Below are positions 12,201-24,200 of a stretch of DNA of 64,000 nucleotides, in pieces. Every line of letters starts with the position of its first letter. The first letter of the stretch is position 1. The DNA comes from Phoronis australis. Taxonomy: Eukaryota > Phoronida > Phoronidae. The position numbers were made by a program, and so were the translations under genes. Below the pieces are notes generated by a model that saw only the letters and a list, made by a program, of their open reading frames with translations, was not told where the DNA came from and made no database searches. The stretch covers positions 486,143 to 550,142 of the forward strand of contig NMRA01000263.1 in assembly GCA_002633005.1 (NCBI GenBank), given 5' to 3'.

Positions 12201-15200
12201 ACAATTTGAGAACTTATCATTTGCCTCATCACTCATCTCAAGTGTTATTGTAAACAAGTTTGATGTTGATAACAATTTAGTATAAACTGGTCAAGGTCTT
12301 GCATAAAAGTCTACAGATCCTCCAAGGAAATCTTATTTGTTGATAACTGCAGTATGAAAGTGATACTGAAACTTGTTCTATTTATTAACTTTGGGATTGC
12401 CACAGAATGTGGCTTTAAGATGATCACGAGTTAGTGTGTTTCGTTGATGACTTGGAAACTTGCCAGAGTTTATGTTGTCAACAGCTCGGTCGAATACTTC
12501 CTGTTTCCTTTTGTCAATTATATCTTTGTTACCAGCGTGCATGAATGTCACCCAAATTTCTGACATTAAGATTTCCGTTGTTCTCAAGAAATATTTTTGC
12601 TAGAGGTCTGTTTATTTAAAATAATGATTCATCATGCACAACATCTTAATTTTCCATGTAACTGAGGACTTGTGTTCTGATACATGACAAAGTTCATTTT
12701 TGAGCTTGCTGCTAAAATTTACCAAACCTGCTGGGCACATTACTTTTTGAAAATTTTTCATGCAGATTTTAAAATCTTGAAACTGTTTTTCAGATGCCAA
12801 ATGATTATGTAAGACCTCCACCCCAATCACCTACTGAAAAGGAACTCCACAACACTATTAGTTTACTAGGTCAGAAACGTCGCGAATGCAATGACACTTA
12901 CCTGCCACCGTATGGTGAATCAGTGAACTATCCAGTGAACTTGGGCTACGGAGCAGAAATTGGTCTACCACCTTCCATTCAAAAGTGCTGGGACCCATGC
13001 ACACACAAATGTTTTTACGTTGACAATGAAAAAGGTGTGACCTTTTGGAGCTTTGAAGTACCCAAAAAGGCTACAAAACGGACGGTAACACACCAGGTAA
13101 CTGTTAACAGTATTTTTATTTCACCATACAGTCTTCATTGAAATTCACACTTCTAGCAGACAGTTTTTATAAGAGTCTTCCAGTTAAGAGAAATTGCCAT
13201 ATCACTGTAGTTCAGTACAAGTTCTGTATCCAAAATGCAGGATACTGCGTATTTTATTACTATGTCCTGGCTTCCAAATTTTCAGTTTTCATTTGAATTC
13301 ACATCATAAAATTCTTACTTGGGAATAACTACACTCTTGTTTTTAAATTTTAAATTTATGTAGCGTGTAAGCTTTATCTTCACAAATCAACATAACCATT
13401 AGATTAGGGAGCTTCTTATATACAATTGATATTAAGCACCTTGTTGACAGATACACTAGATACCTTGGACTCACTTGTAATCCCCTTTTATGTTTATAAA
13501 AGTGTGACCAATTGTGTACTATAAGTGCTGGCTTGGTTGTATTTGTTGTTTTTTTTTTGTTAATTGGCTCACCTTGAGAATAATTGGCGTATGAGTGCAC
13601 CTGATGATGAACGGTTTGTGTTTCTAGAGGATACGCTATGGCGGTGGGAAAGTGTGTGAGCAGACAATATCTGCTAAATCTCTGCGAGACCCTGTTCTGC
13701 TGGATGAAATGGCGAGGAGAGTGAGACTAAAGGTAGGTACGGTACACACACACAATTCATGAACACTAGCTAGGCTATGACTGCAACTAATGAACACTAG
13801 TCTGTGACTTCTAACCGATAAACACCAGTCTATGACTATATACAACTCATGAACACCAATCACACAACTCATGAACACCAGTCTATGACTACTAACCATT
13901 AAACACTAGTCTATGACGATATGCAACACATGAACACCAGTCACATAACTCATTTTTGTACATTAGTCTATGACTACACATAACTCACCAACACCAATCT
14001 AAGACTACACACAACTCATGAACACCAGTCTATGACTACTAACCATTAAACACCAGTCTATGACGATATGCAACACATGAACACCAGTCACATAACTCAT
14101 TTTTGTACACTAGTCTATGACTACTCATAACTCACAAACACCAATCTTAAGACAAGACACGACTCATGAATACCAGTCTATGACTCTATGCAACACATGA
14201 ACTCTAGTCTATGACTGCACATAATTCATGAAACAGCAGTCTATGACTTCACATAACTCATGAACAACAGTATATGGCAACACGTAAATCATCATTGGAA
14301 CACCAGTCTTTGAGTACGGCGAAACTCGGGAACACCAGTCTATGACTATGCATAGCATATGAACATGGGTCTCTGATTTCATGTAGGTCTAACCCATGAA
14401 AACTAGTCTATGACTTCACACAACTGATGCACACTAGTTGATAACTATACATAACTCATGAACACCACTGTCTTATAAAAACCACTCTATGACCATGTGT
14501 AACTTATGAACACCAGCCTATGACCACATATAACTCATGAACAATAATTTGTGACTGCCTATAATTCATGAACAACTGTTTATGGCTACATGAACACCAG
14601 TCTATGCTATTATACATAACCCATGAGCACCAGCACATGACTATACAGCTCTGCCATTTATAGAGTGAGGCTGATCTCAGAAAATAACTTTTGTTTCTTT
14701 AACAGTAAATATTACATGTCGTAAAACAGTACTGGCTAAAAACCAAAAAAATTGAGATCGGTGCTTATTGCGTAGTAATGAAACTGAATGACGTGATCAA
14801 TCAAAAATACAGAATATACTGACATGTCACATCAAGTTGTTAACACTGAGTATGATTACTTGATGATGGCAATCTCTTTTCATGTTGGCATGTTTTTGAC
14901 AAGTATTCATTAGCCTATTCTTGTCACTTTTACAAATATCGCGTAAAGCTACACTGGTTTCAAAAAAACTTTCTTAATACGAATGATGGCAAACAAACAA
15001 GGACAAGAGAAATGTCAATCACTCAGTGAAGTTCTTCCACCTGTCTTTCAGCTGATGAGGTTATGCTGATACGTTCAGATTCTGGCCAGTACTTTGTTAA
15101 CTTGACTCGCTAGTAACAGATATTTTCTTCATATTGTATAACATAGAGTCAGTGATCCTCCACCTGTCAGCAAATTAACAACATGTCACCTGTTTTACCA

Positions 15201-18200
15201 GCATTTCATTAGCACTACCTGAGAATGAACCCAATTTTTCCTCAGGTGTACAAGGCGTGTCTTTAACGGACATTGACTCGGGGTCGAAACGCATGCTTGC
15301 TATTTCATCGGGATTTCTCCATTATGTTTCCAAAGGTACTCATCACCCGAGTACCTTGCGCTTGATAGATAACTAGAGTACACCTATTAGCAATTAAGCT
15401 TGCTACAAATACCCTGCTTTCCTGATAATCCATTTAAGAGCTGTACTGCAAGCCTGCTACTGGCTGTGTATCAACTAAACAAAATTCGAAAACATCGCTT
15501 TGCCATTGAGAATGTTACAGAATTTGTTGCTTTCTTTTAAGCAACAGCCGTGAGTATAGGAGCCGGTGAGCCCGGAATTATATTTCTTAGAAAATTTTAT
15601 CAATCATTTATCCTGACTGAGTTTACAATAGCATTGTGTCTATCTTGATTTTTGGAGTTTTATTGCAACTGGCCGGGTGCAAAGGTTTGGCTTGACACGG
15701 GACTGGTTCTAACATCATGTGTCAACATTATTTTAGTATCCAGAGTGAACCATGCAAGTTTGATCTAAGGTATAATAGAAGTGCACATATGATGAGTTTG
15801 TAAGTGATAAGTCAGCCAGTTGTTATTAATAACTTCTCTTTTCATGTCGTTCTGTCTTTAACCTGTAAAGGCTGAGGTACTCTCTGATTGGATGGTAATA
15901 TTTCACTTCCTGTTACACATTATCAGTTGGAAACATTTCAAGATCTGGAGCCCTGTAATGCATTTCAAAATTGAGTCCCAACATCCTGGTCTGATTCAGT
16001 TGAGATTTTTTCTGCGCGATTGTCTCATGACTAGCAAAGGAAATTCGATTTTGTAGTCATTATGCTTTCCCATTATGAAACAATACCAAATGTCACAAAA
16101 TTGGCACTGCACGCTTGCTTTATTGTTGTGCTTTTACACACTATTTATGTCACTAATGGTACGATGCCATCAAATACTTGAATGTTTTTAGACTCATCTT
16201 GCCTTAAAATGGTCTCAAGACTCATCTGACAATAATAAGGCTGTATGCATGGACAAAATAGACTAGAATAGGCACCATTAGAATCTGCTTATCTGTAAAC
16301 TAGGTAACCTCAGTGTGCAGTTGTTGGATATTATGTGCCCATATTTTCAGTCATTAGGCAAATCTTACGCTAACAAGATTTGCATGCTAGTGGACGAGAT
16401 AGTGTGCACCATTTACCCCCAGCGTATGCAGCGAAGTCCTTGGCACATCAAAGGTTTGATAGCACCCTCACTTCACGGATTGAAGGGAGCTACTTACTAA
16501 TCATGGACTTGGCTGAACGTGCTGGATGAGACAATTACAGTCGTAAACCAACAGTCACCTGTTTAGCGTACGAGTTTCAAAGTCAAAACCGAACATTAAG
16601 TAAGGCAAGAGACCATCATGAATTTTTGAAATTGAAAAGTAAATATTAGCCGTCTTTGAATTTTTAAAATTGAAGCATTTTAAGAGAAATTAGCGAATAG
16701 ATTGTTTTTTAATTTTGCGGCTAAGCAAGGAGAATTAATTTGTGAATTGATTAGGACGGGTCAATCACAGTCTGGCTTAGGTTCGGTTAGGCGTTGTGGT
16801 AACAAAACCCCAAATGCTAGTGCAGGATTCTCCTCGTGTTGAGAACCAGTTGCCTGTTACTCGGTGGAGACAACGGGTTCTCAAAATTCAGGCATGTAAT
16901 ATCCAACTGTTATCCTCTTAACTGGCATTTGATGCACGGTAGGCACTACACTTGCAAACCACATGGATGAGGATTCTCCTGAACTGAATAATAATTGGAA
17001 AGAGTAGAATAGGTGTTATACAGCACCTATGAATCCTGTTGGGATTACAATTACCATACTGCCAGGATTCATACGACCAACTTCTTTTGATTGGGCATTA
17101 CGAGGGAGCAGAGATGGATGTCAGTGATAACCTTTGCCTGTTGGTGGCAACATTTTTCTCCTCCCAACATTAGAAACTGCGGACTAGATAAGTAAATCCT
17201 TCATCACAAATTTGTCACTGATCGTCAAAAACGGCACTGGGTTCGGTAAGTTAACTACAACAGAAAAAAATTAAAAATAATAATCATTGCAACTGCTGCT
17301 CCTTTGTTTACGTGTTCCTCTATCCTGCAATCTGCCTGAGCAACACAAAGAGTCCACCACATCACGATTATAAAAGTGATCTTGATACATCCAAAGAGTG
17401 CAGTGAAATTTGGAATGGTTAGAGCTTCATGACTGTGCAGGTTCAAAAATAAGTGTAACACTATAGTAATCTAAGGGCAACGTAACCGAGTTTTGTTTAA
17501 AGGGCCTTTCATGCTAATGTCGACGAGTCAATGGTTAACAGTTAGCGGGTGGATTTCACACTGCAGCGTCAACGCTGCAGTGCAGTATGAATGGTTAACT
17601 TCGGTCCAATCGAAGTTATTGCCAGGTGCCACTGTTATCGTCAACAATTACAGGATAGTGCCGTCACTAATAGCTGCTTATATTTTGCTCTAATAATAAC
17701 CAATCGATTTAAAAATAATAATGTCAATTAGCACATGTAAATGTTCCCAAATTGTCACATTAAAAAAGTCTTAGCATGCAGTGCCACCTTGCGATAACTT
17801 TGATGACGACAGTGTCACCTACCGTTTACTTCGATGTTCGTTAACTACCGAAGCCAGTATGAATGGTCCAGTTTAACCAAACTACTCTGTTTACATCAAC
17901 ACTCCGCTCAGACTGGAGATAAGTCAATATGAAAGGGCCTTAAGTCTCCAATTTTGCATCATTTGGTGCAATTTAGTTACATGCATACTGCTGCATTAAT
18001 GGAGGTGTCAATATGGATGCAGTTGTGATAAATTGTAAGTAATAAAACTACAAGAAATGGAACTCATTCCTTTCGTTAGTAGATAAATTTACAGTATATA
18101 TTCCTTTGATAAAAGTACTACAAGATATGCCTACTTTTCCAGTTTATATGGGGTGTCATTCTGTACTGGTGTAGTGATTCCTGGATTGTGTTCATTAACC

Positions 18201-21200
18201 CATAGTAAATTAAATGAAACAAANGCGGACTAGATAAGTAAATCCTTCATCACAAATTTGTCACTGATCGTCAAAAACGGTATTGGGTTCGGTAAGTTAA
18301 CTACAACAGAAAAAAATTAAAAATAATAATCATTGCAACTGCTGCTCCTTTGTTTACGTGTTCCTCTATCCTGCAATCTGCCTGAGCAACACAAAGAGTC
18401 CACCACATCACGATTATAAAAATGATCTTGATACATCCAAAGAGTGCAGTGAAATTTGGAATGGTTAGAGCTTCATGACTGTGCAGGTTCAAAAATAAGT
18501 GTAACACTATAGTAATCCAAGGGCAACGTAACCGAGTTTTGTTTAAAGGGCCTTTCATGCTAATGTCGACGAGTCAATGGTTAACAGTTAGCGGGTGGAT
18601 TTCACACTGCAGCGTCAACGCTGCAGTGCAGTATGAATGGTTAACTTCGGTCCAATCGAAGTTATTGCCAGGTGCCACTGTTATCGTCAACAATTACAGG
18701 ATAGTGCCGTCACTAATAGCTGCTTATATTTTGCTCTAATAATAACCAATCGATTTAAAAATAATAATGTCAGTTAGCACATGTAAATGTTCCCAAATTG
18801 TCACATTAAAAAGGTCTTAGCATGCAGTGCCACCTTGTGATAACTTTGATGACGACAGCGTCACCTACCGTTTACTTCGATGTTCGTTAACTACCGAAGC
18901 CAGTATGAATGGTCCAGTTTAACCAAACTACTCTGTTTACATCAACACTCCGCTCAGACTGGAGTTAAGTCAATATGAAAGGGCCTTAAGTCTCCAATTT
19001 TGCATCATTTGGTGCAATTTAGTTACATGCATACTGCTGCATTAATGGAGGTGTCAATATGGATGCAGTTGTGATAAATTGTAAGTAATAAAACTACAAG
19101 AAATGAAACTCATTCCTTTCGTTAGTAGATTAATTTACAGTATATATTCCTTTGATAAAAGTACTACAAGATATGCCTACTTTTCCAGTTTATCTGGGGT
19201 GTCATTCTGTACTGGTGTAGTGATTCCTGGATTGTGTTCATTAACCCATAGTAAATTAAATGAAACAAAATATTTGAAAGGCTGACTCCTTCCACGTATC
19301 TGTTTGGAAGTGTAGCGCAAAAACTGGGGTATATTCATAGGAAAGTGAGTTGAAAACAATATGCTATAAAGTAGCGGAACCATTTTTTATCATTTACATC
19401 TTTGCAAATTTGCTAATGCAGGAATTCACCATGTCTGAAAGCTGTATCCTCAATACACAACGAATTGCAAAAATTACCATTGATCACCTATTTGGACAAA
19501 CTCAAAGCATATTGATAGTTTTTTCACCTGATGTTTAATTCCTCCATTAGTCTGCAGGATATGCTTGAGACACCCAATCCCAAAATTTCACAATATGAAG
19601 AGGTTATCTCAATACACACTTTTTATTTCTGTACTTTTGTTTTTTTTTGTCAATTACCAAGCGTGGAGTTGTAGAACATACTGGAGATGGTTAGCAAATT
19701 ACAAAAACAACTTGAACAGCCCAGGTTTGAAACAAGAAACTGGTGATTTCACCCCTATCACCTGGTCATTCGTACATTTTCTACCTGACTACTCTTGCAA
19801 TCATGCTATGCATGACTTGAAATGCCCTGGTTTTGTACATACTTTGGCCAAAGCTATTTTCAGTCATAACATATAAAATAGACATTGAAAAAATTCTTGG
19901 ATCTGCTCAAAGGCAGGCACTTCTGACATTAAGATGAATGATGTGTCGTTAAGTACCAGGGTGTATGTTGTTCTGTGTCAGTTATGAATGATGGCATGGT
20001 TTTTTACTACTAATATTCATATAAAGTACCAAAAAAAAGAGTTTCACCCCAAAACATGAATCGAAACTATGGGGCTTTAAAACATGGTTTTAATTCGCTT
20101 CTCTATCTTTTGTGAAACAAATACATTGTTATGCCACTCAGATAAGGGTTGCTTTCACAAAAGTTTCAGATTAATTTATTAGCCCACATCTAATGGTTAT
20201 CAGACAGATTTATTAGCTGTTTCAGTTCCATCAAATATTGCTTTTTGTGGTTTCACTCACATGATTTAGCAAACTGAACAAAGACATTTAAAGCATGAAC
20301 TGTTAAATATTTCAGTGCAACATTGTAACCATAGTTTGTTTTATTAATCTGGTGCCTATCATAAAGTCGGTCGTTAATAATGCCAAGTTCAAACCAGTGA
20401 CAAAAATTCCAGCAGGTTTTTGTTGGCGAAATCACTAGCTTTTCAGCCATGTAGATGTGGTGTTTGTGAAGGAATTATTTTTGCCAGCAGTTTGTTTCTT
20501 CACCTGAATCATTTTTAAGCAAAAATTTATGTCAAAGCACATTCACTTCATGCAATAAGTTTATTAATGTAATGATAAACACAAGCCTCCTTCCTGTGCA
20601 TGTTATATGAGGTTAGCTACAGAATTGCCAGCGGAAACACCAGCAATTTTGGGTTAACTGCCAACAAAGCCCAAGCAAAAGTGACATGTGTAACCCATCT
20701 CCTGACTGGCAATTTTTACTTGAAAATGCTAGAATTTAGCCAGTTTGTGAATGGGGTATGAGACTGTGTATGCAAGTCATAATTACAATACTGTGCTGAA
20801 TGACACTGTTCTTGAAACAATATTGGTTTAATTTGTGTTTATTACAAATAACATAATTGAAAACTGTTTTACGCAAGTTTATTTTGTTGTTAGTTGTCTC
20901 ATTGTTGCGGAGCATGTGATGGTCTCTTACTTTACTGTGCTGGGTGAGCCAAACCATTGCTGAACCATTTATCATGACTTGATATGTTGTTTACTTCTTG
21001 CAAAAATTTTGTAAGGCCATTTTTTCGACAAATATATGGTTGGGTCGTGTCTTGTACCTGGTGACAGCGGAAAAGACAGCTAAATTTTGTTTGCAAAAGT
21101 TTGACTTCAAATCTTCCGCTCTTGGCGTTGACTCGTGCTAGTATAAAGACTGCAGGTTTAATGGTACTTTTATCATGATGAGATGACATCAGGTCATTGT

Positions 21201-24200
21201 TTTGGGGTCGGTTAATTTTCATAACTTGATTTCAACAAAGCCATCTAATTAGCTGGATAAAACTATTTTGTTGATGACATGTCATCTCATAAAACAGACT
21301 CATGGAGACCAGCCAAAACAAAATGAAAACTTAAAATATTTATCTTCTCTAAACATCCTGTTCCCTAGAGAATCAAATTTTAGCTCAGTCAATTAAATAT
21401 ATAACAACATATCTTTAAATGGCAGTGTGACCAGGCCAGCCATGCTTATTTATTTGACATGATGTTGATATTTAACTTCTTGGCATTTCACTTTGTCAGT
21501 GTAATCCTAGAGATAAAGCTTGAGTAGGATATCCTGAACAGCCCTGGGCCATTATAAGTTATGGTCTTAGTGGCTTCATCATGATGAGATTCTGACTATT
21601 TTGAACCAGTTGGCCTTAGATTTGATTCTGATTGAAAGGCCATTTATTTTTTATCGTTCAGAATACTTACTGTAACTGTACAAATTTGGTGCCTTTGTGA
21701 AGGACGTTTGCTTCCTTAAGTCAAATGATAAATTTGGAGCCAATTAATATGCACATGTTCAATTAACTTGTATAAACGTATTTTGGTGATGCATTCTCTC
21801 ACAAGATACGGCCATTGTTCAAATACCTGGTAATCATAAACGAACGATTTTAATAATTCCTCAGAGGCATGAATAGTCCACATTGGTAACCACTATTCAT
21901 ACCTGTATGCATACAGTTTCTACAGTACTTTCTGTGCCTAGCATTACTCCTCTGGTGATTTATCAGTGTTATTTAACATTTTCCTTGCTAAGAGCCATTA
22001 CACCAATGTTTATTGCACAGTGCATAGTGTGTCTAAAGGCACTGCATGGTGCTGGAAAGAAAGGAACTAAGGTCAGTGAAAAGATCCTTTAAAACTGTTA
22101 ATGGTATATGTTGCCATGGCCAACCTTTGCAAAACAACAACAACAAGAGCATTTTTACTACTCATTTTGGTAACCCCAGTTAGGGCTCACTGCAAGTGTC
22201 AGTGGACTGTGCCAGAATTTCTCTGCAAATTGTTAGGAGTTCACTTTACACCAGAAGGCTCTAGAACTTTATAGCAATTTGATCACCAGTGATTCATCTT
22301 AGTTTGTTTATACAATCCTGGAGAGCAGGGGCATCATGTTGTTGACAAATTGAATGTTGTTTTGGTATTCCTGTTTATTTTATCAGATTCTGTTTCTGAG
22401 AATTGCTGTAGTCACCAGCTCACATTGACCACTGTTCAAAGAATTATCCCTGATGCTGACTGTTAACTTGGTCCAGAGCTCCTTATGCAACTTTCAAATT
22501 GCCTCCTGCAGACTTAAAACACTTGAGTGTGATTAAATGTGAGAGCAGTGCCTCCACTGAAGTGTCCAAACAAATCTAATAATTATGGATATCTTGCACA
22601 TGTTTTGTGATGCACTGAGGGCCTTGTGTATAGACACTTTTTGCAGTAAAGGTATAACTTGTTGGTCCATGAGAGGGTCCAGGTGGATCCAACCTCCCTA
22701 ACCTCTCCTGCTTGTCATTTGCATTGTTGTTAAGGGTGGAACTTTCCCTACATTGCCATCTATCTGGAGCTGTGTGGTGACGGTAAACGTATACTTCTCA
22801 TCTGTTGTTTGCGAAAAAGTCACTTGATAAATTCTCTCTAAGTTGAATAAACTTATAAAGTTGTGTTGATAGGTAATGAAGGAGTTTTGGTAATCTAATA
22901 ATCTTGTTAGTGGTTCAACCACATTTCATCCAGGTACTGAATGGCACTTTGCTTGGCAATCTGTTAATTCTATCTTATTTCAGCAACACCGGCAAACTGC
23001 CTACTGATCTCTTTTTTATGTTGTATCTGAGGCGTTGTCCCTGGATATAATTCTCAACTAGTTAGTGGACACTTATACATTCAAAACCTTTCCTTGTTTA
23101 AGTCTTAGTCATTCTGTGTTTGCTGTTATCATTTCTGAGCTTGGATTTCATGCTGAACATTCTGATTGATTTTGGCATGGGAACTATTGTAACAAGTCTA
23201 TGGTTTGGGGGAATAATTAAAGCATATTAGTTACCATAGTTAGTTCCTTCCATTTTCTATATTTTCTTGGGAAGTAGTGTGATCAACAAACACAGTGTTC
23301 AGGCATGTGTTTTGGAATGTCTGATACATGTTGATATATCTACTGTCATGTTTTGTACTGATTATTGTGAACTGTGTTATGATGGATGTTTTGATTTGTG
23401 TTAATATGACACAAATTAAGTTTGCTTCTGTTATTTGGATTTCCTTGATGAATTTTGCGAAATTGAGTAAAGTTAAGGAGAGGATTGTTTCTCATTTTCG
23501 AATGGATTTAACTCGTTTTTTGCACCACCCAGTGGACATTCTTTTATTTTTAGTCTGTTTTTGGCATCCCCCTCTCTATTCATTGTAACTGATTAAAGGA
23601 TCATTGTGATAATTACCTGATGTGTTTTTGCTGAAAATACTTAGGCTGACGTTGATTTTTGCACAAACTGACTACTGTGGTGCCCCCTGGTGACAGTTTG
23701 TTTTTTATGCATCTGAGGCTCTATCTCCTTATCCCATTTCAAGAATTGTTGGCTAAATTTTAGGAAGTATCTTCCTGTAATTATGACAGATGAGGGTGAC
23801 TTTTGGACGAATGTGACCACTGCTGCGCCCTCTAGTGGCACTATTATTTTTTACGTTTACCTCAGTCTGCATCTTGAGATTTCCTTGTCATGAAATTTAA
23901 TAAATAGATTTTTATCAAGTATATGATGTTATCTCGTTTTTGGATGGATTCATTATATTCTGTGCCACTTCAGTGGCTAGTCTGTTTTTTTGGCGTTCAC
24001 CTCTGTCCGCCAAACCCATCATCATTATGAAAATCGGCTGATTGTATTAGTGCTAAGAAGACCTCAGCTGACAATTTTTGGACACTCTGACTACTGTGGT
24101 GACTTCAGTGGCAACTTTGTTTTTTGCATCCAGCAGCTATATCTCGATCCTTATCCCCTTGCAGGATCTCAGAAAATTTTGGCAAGTGTTTTTCTATCAT

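Noticed and set aside
17255-17461. Hydrophobic minus-strand frames repeated at 17255 and 18301
   Set aside because: They are carried twice by the duplicated segment; no start context or homology is seen.
20932-21222. 96-codon minus-strand frame in the large intron
   Set aside because: It looks somewhat protein-like but has no recognised motif, no fitting splice sites that I can support, and no neighbouring exon.
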